This document shows positions 9,025 through 18,063 of a stretch of 33,501 nt of DNA, one piece after another. Location: contig CANGCI010000004.1 of the NCBI GenBank assembly GCA_947451995.1, forward strand, positions 1 to 33,501, given 5' to 3'. Numbering within the stretch: position 1 is the first letter of the stretch; each line of letters starts with the position of its first letter. This DNA is from Comamonadaceae bacterium. GTDB taxonomy: Bacteria; Pseudomonadota; Gammaproteobacteria; Burkholderiales; Burkholderiaceae_C. Under the pieces are notes generated by a model, which had not been told where the DNA came from, searched no databases, and was given only the letters and a program-made list of their open reading frames with translations. A program made the translations under genes and the position numbers.

Positions 9025-9654
9025 ATGACGAATCTACACTCCAATGCACTTCTGATCATCGACGACCACCCAGTCTATCGAGAAGCATTGGGCGAGATTC
9101 TCACTCGAGAATTCAGCAGCTTAGGCATCGGTGTCTATACAGCCAGCAATGCCAGTGAAGGCCTTGACTTGGTCGATGCCATGGACAAAACATGGGTTGT
9201 GCTGCTCGATGTCAAAATGCCCGGGCTAAGCGGACTGGCTGGCATTAAGGTATTCAAGCAAAAAACCAATGTAGAGCATGTCGTTTCCATTTCGGGACTT
9301 GAATCACCAACGTGGGAACCACGTGCAGTGGCTGCAGGTGCAACATTGTTTGTTTCAAAGAACAACACGTCCATCAGCATTTACAACAAACTGCTCAAAC
9401 TTTTTGAAGTGAGTAGCATGTCAACTGTCGTTCACACGGCAGAAGAACAACCAGATTTCCGACTGACCCAAAGGCAATTGGAAGTGCTGCACCTGATATC
9501 GCTGGGCCATCCCAACAAAATCATTGCTGACTATCTGGAAATCAAAGAGCAGACAGTCAAAATTCACATCAATCAAATCTTCAAAGAATTGCGAGTTTTC
9601 AATCGCACGCAGGCGGTTCTCAAAGCTCAAAAATATCAGTTGTTGAGCAATTAA
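9025..9654 (+). CDS. LuxR/NarL-family response regulator (REC + HTH)
   Basis: LLIIDDHPVYREAL...VVLLDVKMPGLSG...AAGATLFVSKN, then FRLTQRQLEVLHLISLGHPNKIIADYLEIKEQTVKIHINQIFKELRVFNRTQAV. Confidence 0.93.
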   Translation: MTNLHSNALLIIDDHPVYREALGEILTREFSSLGIGVYTASNASEGLDLVDAMDKTWVVLLDVKMPGLSGLAGIKVFKQKTNVEHVVSISGLESPTWEPRAVAAGATLFVSKNNTSISIYNKLLKLFEVSSMSTVVHTAEEQPDFRLTQRQLEVLHLISLGHPNKIIADYLEIKEQTVKIHINQIFKELRVFNRTQAVLKAQKYQLLSN

Positions 9655-11483
9655 TGCCACTTGCATCACTGCCCAGTTATAACGACATGACGCAAGAAAA
9701 TCTACAAGCTGAGTTCCCCAATTTTGAGCAGCTTGTGGCAACTGAGAAGCTGCAATACATGCACAGCTTCGCCAAATCAAGCACCATTGCCACGGTACTG
9801 GCGCCCATTTTGTGCATCCCGCTTTACTGGAAGACTAGTGACAACCTGCTGGTCAATGCTTGGTTTGCGTTAATGGCCGTGGTGGTCATCGGGCGTTTCT
9901 TTCTGATCAAAAAAATTGATCCCAAGGCCAATGTTCAAAAAAACTTGCTGCTCCTTAACATTGCATTAGGAACAGTGACATTTGTTTGGGGCATGGGCTG
10001 GTTTATTTTTGTCGACACAGCAGAACCGGCCAATTATTTGATTTATCAAATCATCAGCTTAACGATTCTGTTTGTAGGCATGGTGGGCTACTGTGTCAGT
10101 TGGAAATCTTTCACATACTTTGTGTTGCCGCTCAAACTACCCGAGTTGCTTTTCATCGTCACGCACTACGAATTCATTTTTTGGCCCATTCCAATTGGCT
10201 CCATGGTGGCCTTCTATTTGGCCATCAAAATGGCCATGCTTTTCTCTCAATCATGGGAGAAATCATTTTCATTGCGACTCAAGAATGACGCCATGATTGA
10301 TCAACTGGTCGCTGAAAAGAATGCCTCCATTGCGGCCAACATTGCCAAATCTGAGTTCATTGCCACCGCCAGCCACGATTTGCGTCAACCCATGCAATCT
10401 ATCAATATCTTTGTAGACATGATTGACGGCAAGAATCTACCCGATTACGAAAATCGGGTGTTTGCACGCATGCGCAATAGCATTGCCGTCCTCAATAACA
10501 TGTTCAATACACTGTTAGACATCAGCAAACTAGATTCTGGTGTTTCTACACGAAACATTGAGTTTTCAATTGCGCAATTGGCGCACGATCTAGAAGTTGG
10601 GTTTTCTGATTTGTGCAAAGAGAAGAACCTCTCTTTAACTGTCAAACATGAAGACATTTTTGCGAAAGGTGACCCCCAACTTCTGGAGCAAATTCTCAGA
10701 AATTTATTGTTCAATGCCATTCAATATACAGATGCTGGAAGTATTGTTGTTGCATTTGACAGTGAACAGGGCCAACTTAAATTCAGTGTCAAAGACTCGG
10801 GGCATGGCATTCCAGCCGAAGATTTGCCCGTGATATTCAAAGAGTTTTTCCGTTCTGAACACTCGCGCTCACATCACGATGGCTTGGGCTTAGGGTTGTC
10901 GATTGTCAACCGCATTGTTCAAAAGATTGGTGGCGAGTGCACTGTCAACTCGGAACTTGGGGTTGGCTCTCTTTTCAAAATTCAAACGCGCTACCCCGTA
11001 TCGCAAGGCAACGCGTTGCTCAAACATAGAGTTCGTTCACAGACAGAAATTCAGAGCAGCGCTGTGCCGACGACATTGAGCGACGAACCCCCTTACTCTT
11101 CGGTTGGGGTGAATCTGGGCATCATCGAGAACGACTACTCTCTCAAAAATGCTTACGCGCAGTATTTCACACGTGCAGGCTATTCCGTGTATTTGATTCC
11201 GCATGACGAGAATGAGTTTACAGAATACCTCGCAGAGCTTCCTGAGTTGCACTTTATATTGAGCGATTTCCGACTGGGTGAAAGAAATGGCATCTTCTTC
11301 ATTCAAAAATTACGTGAAGAATTCAACGAAGACATTCCTGCTTGCATTGTGACCGCCGACACTTCACCGCAGCATTTGCAGCTGTTTGACAAACTGAACA
11401 TTCAAGTGTTGTACAAACCAATCGACATTCAGTCGATTGAATCATTCATCGCAAAGAGCCTACAGCCGAAGCAGAAGTTGTAA
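9654..11483 (+). CDS. Membrane-bound hybrid histidine kinase with C-terminal receiver domain
   Basis: N-terminal TM segments; H-box SEFIATASHDLRQPMQSINIF; LRNLLFNAIQYTDAG; DSGHGIP; GLGLGLSIV; receiver IIENDYSLKNAYAQYF...FILSDFRLGERNG...IVTADTS...YKPID. ATG overlaps the upstream stop (TAATG). Confidence 0.95.
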   Translation: MPLASLPSYNDMTQENLQAEFPNFEQLVATEKLQYMHSFAKSSTIATVLAPILCIPLYWKTSDNLLVNAWFALMAVVVIGRFFLIKKIDPKANVQKNLLLLNIALGTVTFVWGMGWFIFVDTAEPANYLIYQIISLTILFVGMVGYCVSWKSFTYFVLPLKLPELLFIVTHYEFIFWPIPIGSMVAFYLAIKMAMLFSQSWEKSFSLRLKNDAMIDQLVAEKNASIAANIAKSEFIATASHDLRQPMQSINIFVDMIDGKNLPDYENRVFARMRNSIAVLNNMFNTLLDISKLDSGVSTRNIEFSIAQLAHDLEVGFSDLCKEKNLSLTVKHEDIFAKGDPQLLEQILRNLLFNAIQYTDAGSIVVAFDSEQGQLKFSVKDSGHGIPAEDLPVIFKEFFRSEHSRSHHDGLGLGLSIVNRIVQKIGGECTVNSELGVGSLFKIQTRYPVSQGNALLKHRVRSQTEIQSSAVPTTLSDEPPYSSVGVNLGIIENDYSLKNAYAQYFTRAGYSVYLIPHDENEFTEYLAELPELHFILSDFRLGERNGIFFIQKLREEFNEDIPACIVTADTSPQHLQLFDKLNIQVLYKPIDIQSIESFIAKSLQPKQKL

Positions 11484-11838
11484 AAGTACGTGACTTTTCA
11501 ATCAGTTTGGTATTTTTTAAAACTTGCTTTTTAATTTGCAAAATTTGAGCGGACAGCTCTTTTTGGCTTTGACGCATTGCTTTTAAATAATGCTTGGCTT
11601 CGACGGTCAGCTCGGCTGCTTTGCCACTTTGACCCCACACAACCAAATTCGCGTCCAGCTGCAGCTCCCAAAACTTGAGCTCTCCCCAGACATGTCTGTA
11701 TGAGCGGCCTAGATGTTTGGCTGCCTCTCCAATCGAACCCTGAGATTGCAAACTTTCAAGCAACTCAACCAAAGGATGCCCCAGTTGAGTGCCTGTAGGC
11801 TTGTCTGAGTATTTGTACTCTATCGCAATGTATCGCAT
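11446..11838 (-). CDS. Short ModE-N-like winged-helix DNA-binding protein
   Basis: QLGHPLVELLESLQSQGSIGEAAKHLGRSYRHVWGELKFWELQLDANLVVWGQSGKAAELTVEAKHYLKAMRQSQKEL. Start at MRYIAIEY. Confidence 0.78.
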   Translation of the reverse strand: MRYIAIEYKYSDKPTGTQLGHPLVELLESLQSQGSIGEAAKHLGRSYRHVWGELKFWELQLDANLVVWGQSGKAAELTVEAKHYLKAMRQSQKELSAQILQIKKQVLKNTKLIEKSRTFTTSASAVGSLR

Positions 11839-12010
11839 CGTTTTTGAGTTGGTTAACCATTCGACGAACCGATCAATTGAGCTTGCGCAAGAAGCGTTTG
11901 CGCCATAATTCAACCGATATTTGACATGCTAAGGATGTCAGCCTCGCGCCACAATCACCCAAACGCTCTAGAACCAAAGCTCTGACACCCGCATTGAATG
12001 AACGCCCACC

Positions 12011-13066
12011 ATGAAAATATTCAGCAACCAGCTTCACCATTTGCACAAGGGTCGACAAGAAATGTTCAGGGGCCGGCTGGTCGATTGTCATGAAGTTCCC
12101 CAACGCCTAGAACATGTTTTAAGCGAGCTTGCGCGTCGTCCCGTTGGTGAGGTGCTAGCGCCATCCGTCAGTCTGCCACTCGATGCCGCGCTTCTCAGTG
12201 TGCATTCACCAGAGTACTTGGCCTTTCTTTCAACAGCATGGGATGAATGGGTCAGTTTGAGTCCCGACAATGTCACCCGCGATGCACTGCCCTCTGTTTG
12301 GCCTTTGCCTGGCAATCAGGCTTTCCGAATGGACAGACCTCCCCTCAATTTTGCAGCCAAGTTAGGGCAATATGCCTTCGATGCAGGTACGCCGCTCATG
12401 TCAGGCAGCTGGATGGCGGCGCGAGAAGGTGCTGCTTGCGCCCTCGCCGCAGCTCAGGCAGTGAGCACGGGAGAATCATCCGCCGTGGCTTTAACGCGGC
12501 CACCCGGACACCATGCTGGCAGAGCATACATGGGTGGTTACTGCTTCCTGAACAATGCCGCCATTGCGGCGCAACACTTGCGCTCTCAAGGTCTGCAACG
12601 GATTGCTGTGATGGACATCGATTACCACCATGGCAATGGTACTCAAGCTATCTTTGATGAACGCTCTGATGTTTATACCGTTTCAATTCACGGTGATCCG
12701 CAAACCGAGTACCCCTTCTTTTTAGGGCATGCCGATGAGCGCGGGACGGGTGCTGGCGAGGGGTACAACTTGAACTTCCCCTTGCCCAAAGGTACGGCCT
12801 TTGAAACTTGGTATGACATTTTGCAAAAGGCTTTGCAGGTTATCGCTGATTTTTCTCCTCAAGCTTTGGTTGTGCCTCTGGGCTTGGACACATACGAAGG
12901 CGATCCCATCAGCGGTTTCAAATTGAAATCAGTGCATTACCTGCAGGTGGGCCGTGCCTTTGCCTCTTTGCGCTTGCCCACGGTGTTCACCCTCGAAGGC
13001 GGCTATGCTGTTGCAGACTTTGGCCGCAACACAGTCAATGTCTTGGAAGGGTTTCAGTCGATTTGA
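12011..13066 (+). CDS. Histone deacetylase/acetylpolyamine amidohydrolase family protein
   Basis: VALTRPPGHHAGRAYMGGYCFLNNAAIAAQHL...IAVMDIDYHHGNGTQAIFDERSDVYTVSIHGDP...LVVPLGLDTYEGDP...FTLEGGYAV. Confidence 0.95.
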   Translation: MKIFSNQLHHLHKGRQEMFRGRLVDCHEVPQRLEHVLSELARRPVGEVLAPSVSLPLDAALLSVHSPEYLAFLSTAWDEWVSLSPDNVTRDALPSVWPLPGNQAFRMDRPPLNFAAKLGQYAFDAGTPLMSGSWMAAREGAACALAAAQAVSTGESSAVALTRPPGHHAGRAYMGGYCFLNNAAIAAQHLRSQGLQRIAVMDIDYHHGNGTQAIFDERSDVYTVSIHGDPQTEYPFFLGHADERGTGAGEGYNLNFPLPKGTAFETWYDILQKALQVIADFSPQALVVPLGLDTYEGDPISGFKLKSVHYLQVGRAFASLRLPTVFTLEGGYAVADFGRNTVNVLEGFQSI

Positions 13067-13081
13067 CTTAGCTATGACCCG

Positions 13082-13113
13082 AAAAAAAGGCCAGCAAATG
13101 CTGGCCTTTTTTT
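13082..13113. terminator. Bidirectional intrinsic terminator between the HDAC-family and NCS2 genes
   Basis: AAAAAAAGGCCAGCA-AA-TGCTGGCCTTTTTTT, perfect dyad between convergent genes. Confidence 0.92.
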
Positions 13114-13130
13114 CTCTGACATCTAAGCGT

Positions 13131-14621
13131 TCAATGCGAATCCACTTGCTTGGCCGCTTCAACAGCATCTCGCGTATCGCCATTTGCACCATTGAAGAAC
13201 AAGTTCAAAAGTACTGCGCTGATAGAAGCCAGCAAAATACCTGACTCAATCAAGGGGTGCAAGTTATGGGGCATCCATTGTTTGAAATTAGGTGCAATCA
13301 ATGGAATCATGCCAATGCCAATGGAGATGGCCACAATCATGGCGTTGTAGGAATTGTTCTTGAAATCGACATTGCTCAAGATGCGAATTCCGGTCGCAGC
13401 CACCATGCCAAACATCACCAAGCCAGCGCCTCCCAACACCACAGTTGGCAAGGATTCAATCAAGGCCGCCATTTTGGGTAGCAAACCGAGGGCCAACAAA
13501 ATCAAACCTCCTGCGACACAAACAAATCGGCTCTTCACACCTGTCACGGCAACCAGACCTACGTTTTGTGAAAAGCTGGTGTAGGGAAAGGTATTGAAGA
13601 TACCGCCCAACAAAGTGCCCAAGCCATCGGTGCGCAAACCTCGCGTCAGTGCAGCCTGGTCAACTTTTTTATCGGTCATCTCGCCAAGCGCCAAGAACAT
13701 GCCGGTAGATTCAATCATCACCACAATCATGACCAGCGTCATGGTCAAAATCAGCACAGGATCAAACACAGGCGCGCCAAAGTGGAACGGCATCACGACG
13801 TCAAACCATGCGGCCTTGCCCACTTTGTCAAAGTTCATCAAGCCCATCGCTGCGGCCACAATGCCACCCACCACAATGCCCAACAAAACGGAAATGTTGG
13901 CCACAAAGCCTTTGGCATACTTAGAAATCAACATGATGGTGACCAGCACCAAGCCAGCAATGCCAACGCCCGTTAAATCTGCATACTTGGGGTTGGGCAT
14001 TTTGGGCAACAAAGCCAGATCTTTGGGAACGGCAGGCAATGTTGAACCTGGCGCGCTTGCGGCGGCCGCAGCTGCATCCAGCCATTGCTTGTGTTCTGGG
14101 TTGACGATGCTTGGTGCTGTGGGGCCAACCGGGTTGCCAAAAATCCAATTGATGCCGATGCGCATCAAACTGATCCCAATGACAGCGATGATGGTGCCAG
14201 TGACCACGGGTGGAAAGAATTTCAGCATGCGACTGACCACTGGCGCGATGAGGATGGAGATCACGCCTGCACCCATGATGGCCCCAAAGATCAATTGAGC
14301 ACCCATTTCTCCAGGGTTTGCATTGGCCATGGCCACCATGGGGGCCACGGAGGCAAAGGTCACGCCCATCATGACGGGCAAGCGAATGCCAAACCATTGT
14401 GTAGCACCCAGAGACTGAATCAGTGTCACCAATCCGCAGCAAAACAAGTCCGCAGAGATGAGGTACGCCACATCCTGAGGACTGAGCTTGAGGGCACGTC
14501 CCACAATCAGCGGCACAGCGACTGCGCCTGCATACATGACCAATACATGCTGCAAACCCAATGCAGCCAGCTTGCCTGTTGGTAGTTTTTCATCCACCGG
14601 ATGATTGCTCACGTCACTCAT
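13131..14621 (-). CDS. NCS2-family nucleobase:cation symporter (xanthine/uracil permease type)
   Basis: LAALGLQHVLVMYAGAVAVPLIVGRALKLSPQDVAYLISADLFCCGLVTLIQSLG...GIRLPVMMGVTFASVAPMVAMA...FNTFPYTSFSQNVGLVAVTGVKSRFVC. Start at MSDVS with GGGAGA upstream. Confidence 0.95.
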   Translation of the reverse strand: MSDVSNHPVDEKLPTGKLAALGLQHVLVMYAGAVAVPLIVGRALKLSPQDVAYLISADLFCCGLVTLIQSLGATQWFGIRLPVMMGVTFASVAPMVAMANANPGEMGAQLIFGAIMGAGVISILIAPVVSRMLKFFPPVVTGTIIAVIGISLMRIGINWIFGNPVGPTAPSIVNPEHKQWLDAAAAAASAPGSTLPAVPKDLALLPKMPNPKYADLTGVGIAGLVLVTIMLISKYAKGFVANISVLLGIVVGGIVAAAMGLMNFDKVGKAAWFDVVMPFHFGAPVFDPVLILTMTLVMIVVMIESTGMFLALGEMTDKKVDQAALTRGLRTDGLGTLLGGIFNTFPYTSFSQNVGLVAVTGVKSRFVCVAGGLILLALGLLPKMAALIESLPTVVLGGAGLVMFGMVAATGIRILSNVDFKNNSYNAMIVAISIGIGMIPLIAPNFKQWMPHNLHPLIESGILLASISAVLLNLFFNGANGDTRDAVEAAKQVDSH

Positions 14622-14686
14622 GTTTGTCTCCCGCATTGAGGCTTGTCAGATGTGGCAATCGTTTGATTGCCTTTAATTGCACACCG

Positions 14687-14700
14687 AACTGTATACAGTT
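14687..14700. promoter_or_regulatory. Candidate operator palindrome upstream of the NCS2 permease
   Basis: AACTGTATACAGTT, perfect 14-bp palindrome 66 bp upstream of the permease start; TGTATACA core resembles GntR-family sites. Confidence 0.4.
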
Positions 14701-14767
14701 TAAAACGTTCAAAGTCTATGGAAAACCCTAGCTTTGACGTAAGGCTTGCCTCTGACACTGAAAACAT

Positions 14768-15424
14768 TCAAGGTTCATAGAAAGAAAAAATATCCCGAAT
14801 CGCGTGCGAGTCAGGCAGGATGTAAACAATGCCGTAGGTGCCCTTGAAAGTTGGCATCACGACTTTTTGAAAAAAAGCTGCAGTCACATTGATGCAGCCA
14901 AAGGAAATTCGGTTGTCTTCACTTGAACTGCTTGCCAAGCGCTCTGCTCGGTGTTCTTTGAGATCACTCGTGATAACCGGGTGCATGGACAGCGACGTTT
15001 CATAATCCACCCACAGAATTTGATGGCCCGAAAGGTTTAAATCTAAGCTCGCAACAAAGCGCCCCGCTGGCGTGGTTTTTTCTGCCATTTGAATGCTGGA
15101 TAACTTGCGTTGACCAATCTCTGGCACCGATTCATCCCCAACCGCTAGGCCAATCAAGGCCGGTGCCGCCCCCTTCAGTTGACCCTTAGCGTCAAATACA
15201 AATACTTCTGGATGTGTTTTGTCCAACACCACAAAAGGCAATGACTGATGGTTCTGAGTGATCAAAATTCGCTATACCAAGCGTTTGACTTCTGGCGCAG
15301 CAATGACGTTTTTGAATCGATCACCTATTACAACTGTGTCAGTGCGAGTGCTTGAATCGGCAGCAGTAAAAGGAGATGAGAGACATCCCAAAACACACAA
15401 AACCAGAGAGTGCCCTTGATGCAT
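14768..15424 (-). pseudogene. L,D-transpeptidase (YkuD-like) gene interrupted by an in-frame TAG at 15274-15272
   Basis: Same frame reads MHQGHSLVLCVLGCLSSPFTAADSSTRTDTVVIGDRFKNVIAAPEVKRLV*RILITQNHQSLPFVVLDKTHPEVFVFDAKGQLKGAAPALIGLAVGDESVPEIGQRKLS...TTPAGRFVASL...NRISFGCINVTAAFF. Signal peptide before the stop, catalytic SFGCI motif after it. Confidence 0.72.
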
Positions 15425-15560
15425 CACAGTCTTCAAGAAAGACATCAAGGGCGATCACAAAGGCGCGGAAGCACAAGCCAAAATTGCGCACGAGCACACT
15501 GCACAGGCCAAAGAACACATGGCCGAAGCAGCCAAAAAACCTTTGATTGCAACTAAGTAA
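15420..15560 (+). pseudogene. Possible 5'-truncated remnant of a small Lys/Ala-rich protein gene
   Basis: Frame reads CITVFKKDIKGDHKGAEAQAKIAHEHTAQAKEHMAEAAKKPLIATK* with no usable start after the TGA at 15417, followed by a terminator-like hairpin. Confidence 0.35.
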
Positions 15561-15581
15561 TTGAAACTGTCGTAAGACTGA

Positions 15582-15611
15582 ACTGTCAACTTTTCAAGTT
15601 GACAGTCTTTT
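15582..15611 (+). terminator. Intrinsic terminator-like hairpin
   Basis: ACTGTCAACTT-TTC-AAGTTGACAGT (perfect 11-bp stem) followed by CTTTT. Confidence 0.65.
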
Positions 15612-15660
15612 GCACACTCTCTCTCACGAAATATTTCACAACAGCCTTTGGAGAAACATC

Positions 15661-15825
15661 ATGCTGAACTACGCCATCGCATTTTTCATCATTGCTTTGA
15701 TCGCCGGGCTTTTTGGCTTCAACCACATCAGCTCAAGTGCCGCCGGTATTGCCGAAATACTTTTTTATGTCTTCATTGCTTTGGCGATCGCCAGCTTCCT
15801 GTTGGGACTGATGCGCCGTTCTTGA
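15661..15825 (+). CDS. DUF1328-family small membrane protein
   Basis: [54 protein letters not shown]. Confidence 0.9.
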   Translation: MLNYAIAFFIIALIAGLFGFNHISSSAAGIAEILFYVFIALAIASFLLGLMRRS

Positions 15826-15843
15826 TAGATGCGATGCGTGGAT

Positions 15844-16923
15844 TTATTTAAAACCCACGCGATCCAACATCTGCTGTACTTTGATTTGATTCATACCCAC
15901 AGCGCTGATGGGCAACACTTCGCTTTTGAAGCTACCACCCGACATGGCTTTCAGGGCAGGATTGTCAAAGCTCACACCTTTCGCAGCAGGCCATTCATTG
16001 TTGCCATTTGCAAAATGGTTTTGAGCTGACGTACCGGCCAAATATTCCAGGAATTTAATTGCGTTGTCGGAATTTTTTGAATTTTTAGCAACCGCACCGC
16101 CAGCAACGTTCAAATGAGTGCCCCAGCTGCCCTGATTGGGAAACACAACACCCACTTTTTCAGCCATCTCCTTCTCTGCGGTATTGGTGGATCGCAGCAA
16201 GCGGGCCATGTAATAAGTGTTGGTGACGGCCACACCGCACTCGCCAGAGGCAACGCCTTTGATCTGATCAGTATCGCCACCAGCTGGATTGCGTGCCATA
16301 TTGGCCACCAAGCCTTTTAACCATGCCTCTGTTTGTGTGGGCCCCAAATGTTCTGTCATGGCACCAAACAAACTCAGGTTGTAGGGGTGCGAACCAGAAC
16401 GAATGCAGAGTTTGCCCTTGAACTTTGGATCTGCCAATTTTTCGTAGGTCTCGACATCCGACTTTTTGTACTTCGACTTGTCGTAAACGATGACCCGTGC
16501 GCGTGTTGACAACCCAAACCAAGCAATTCCTCCGGTGTCAGTGCGTTTGGCTCTGAGATTGTCGGGAATCGCTTCCTCCAACAACTTCGATTTGATGGGC
16601 AAAAACAAGCCATCGACTTCTGCTCGCCACAATCTGGCTGCGTCCACCAACAAAATCACATCGGCTGGTGATGCATTGCCTTCGGCTTTCAGTCGCGTCA
16701 GGATGCCGGCATCGTCCGCATCGACACGGTTGATTTTGATGCCGGTGCTTTTGCTGAAATCGCTGTACAAGGCTTCATCGGTTGGGTAATGACGCGCCGA
16801 ATAAATGTTGATCGAAGCACTGCCCGTTTGTGCCTCTGATGTGAGAAAAGTGCCGCTCAAAACCGCGAAGGCCAGAAGTGCAATCGGGTGGCGAAGACCT
16901 TTTTTGAATGATTTATTGCTCAT
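15844..16923 (-). CDS. Fe(3+) ABC transporter substrate-binding protein
   Basis: Signal peptide; INIYSARHYPTDEALYSDFSKSTGIKINRVDADDAGILTRLKAEGNASPADVILLVDAARLWRAEVDGLF...RARVIVYDKSK...NTYYMARLL...NVAGGAVAKNSKN. Confidence 0.94.
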   Translation of the reverse strand: MSNKSFKKGLRHPIALLAFAVLSGTFLTSEAQTGSASINIYSARHYPTDEALYSDFSKSTGIKINRVDADDAGILTRLKAEGNASPADVILLVDAARLWRAEVDGLFLPIKSKLLEEAIPDNLRAKRTDTGGIAWFGLSTRARVIVYDKSKYKKSDVETYEKLADPKFKGKLCIRSGSHPYNLSLFGAMTEHLGPTQTEAWLKGLVANMARNPAGGDTDQIKGVASGECGVAVTNTYYMARLLRSTNTAEKEMAEKVGVVFPNQGSWGTHLNVAGGAVAKNSKNSDNAIKFLEYLAGTSAQNHFANGNNEWPAAKGVSFDNPALKAMSGGSFKSEVLPISAVGMNQIKVQQMLDRVGFK

Positions 16924-16964
16924 ATTGACATTTCAAAATGCTAATTTGAGCAAATTCTACATCA

Positions 16965-16983
16965 AATAAGAATGATTCTCATT
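16965..16983. promoter_or_regulatory. Candidate Fur box upstream of the ferric-binding protein gene
   Basis: AATAAGAATGATTCTCATT (reverse AATGAGAATCATTCTTATT), close to the 9-1-9 Fur inverted repeat, 42 nt upstream of the start at 16923. Confidence 0.7.
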
Positions 16984-17000
16984 TGCAAAAAAGCTTTTCT

Positions 17001-18059
17001 TCAATCAAAGGTCACCACATGGTCCACTTCCGCTCGAATGCCAATCCACTCACCTAACTTGTGGTCGTGGTGACTGGGCACATGCGCCAACACAATGTCA
17101 CCGGACTGCAAACGCAATGTGTACAGAAATTCAGATCCCCTGAATGCTTTTCGAATAATTTCGGCTTTCACCTGTGCTTCGTCGTCGTGGACGATGTCAT
17201 CTGCGCGAAGCAAGACATCGCATGCACGATCATCCAGACCACCCACTTGAGAAGCGTCAAGGTCGTCTGTCAGCAAGCCCAAAACCGTTGCTACTTCAAC
17301 CCTTGCACCCACCACCTTGCGGTGACCAGGAATAAAGACCCCATGACCAATGAACTCGGCCACGAAACGTGAGGCCGGACGGTGATACAGGTGATAGGCA
17401 TCATCCCATTGCGCAAGGCGCCCCTCTTGGATGACACCAATGACATCACCAATGGCAAAGGCCTCCATTTGGTCGTGTGTCACAAACAAAGCAGTGGCTT
17501 TGGCCGCTTTCAAGATGCCTCTGATTTCCAATGCCAGTCGCTCTCTCAAGTCCACGTCCAGGTTTGAAAAAGGCTCATCCAATAAAAGCAAATCGGGTTG
17601 AGGTGCCAATGCACGCGCAAGTGCAACGCGTTGCTGCTGCCCGCCCGACAATTCATGGGGATAGCGGTCTTGTACATCTGCAAGCCCAACCAACTGGAGC
17701 ACCTCGCTGATGCGCGATGACTTGAATGCGGAACTTTGTCCGTGAAGACCAAAAGCAATGTTGCCCGCCACCGTGAGATGAGGAAACAAAGCGTAATCCT
17801 GAAAGACCATGCCCATGCGGCGATTTTCTGGCGCGGCAGAAAAGCCGAAGCGGCTGACGACGCGATCTGACAATTGAATTTCACCAGCCGCCACTGGCTC
17901 AAGTCCGGCAATGGCCCGAAGTAAACTGGTTTTACCGCAGCCAGAGGGACCAATCAAGACGCCAATTTGGCCGGCCTCAAGCTTTAAAGAAACACCTTGA
18001 ACCGCAGACTTTGGCTGGCCTGCGTAGCGAACATCAACATGTTGAAGGGTCAAATACAT
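17001..18059 (-). CDS. Iron(III) ABC transporter ATP-binding protein (FbpC-like)
   Basis: Walker A GPSGCGKTS, signature LSGGQQQRVALARAL, Walker B LLLLDEPFSNLD, H-loop VTHD, C-terminal TOBE-like extension. Start at MYLTL. Confidence 0.94.
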   Translation of the reverse strand: MYLTLQHVDVRYAGQPKSAVQGVSLKLEAGQIGVLIGPSGCGKTSLLRAIAGLEPVAAGEIQLSDRVVSRFGFSAAPENRRMGMVFQDYALFPHLTVAGNIAFGLHGQSSAFKSSRISEVLQLVGLADVQDRYPHELSGGQQQRVALARALAPQPDLLLLDEPFSNLDVDLRERLALEIRGILKAAKATALFVTHDQMEAFAIGDVIGVIQEGRLAQWDDAYHLYHRPASRFVAEFIGHGVFIPGHRKVVGARVEVATVLGLLTDDLDASQVGGLDDRACDVLLRADDIVHDDEAQVKAEIIRKAFRGSEFLYTLRLQSGDIVLAHVPSHHDHKLGEWIGIRAEVDHVVTFD

Positions 18060-18063
18060 GGTC

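Noticed and set aside
11873-12103. 76-aa minus-strand ORF between the wHTH and HDAC-family genes
   Set aside because: Partly antisense to the HDAC start; no family recognised and no clear ribosome-binding site.
13594-14585. Plus-strand ORFs of 234 and 166 aa inside the NCS2 gene
   Set aside because: Antisense shadows of a membrane transporter frame; low-complexity or His-rich translations without domain similarity.
15376-15546. 56-aa basic ORF MRDIPKHTKPES... on the plus strand
   Set aside because: AGGAG directly abuts the ATG with no spacing, and it overlaps both the transpeptidase signal-peptide region and the more protein-like Lys/Ala-rich frame.
15836-15860. GCGTGG...CCACGC inverted repeat between DUF1328 and the iron-binding protein gene
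   Set aside because: Short stem with a 13-nt loop overlapping the stop codon, and only a weak T-run; not convincing as a terminator.
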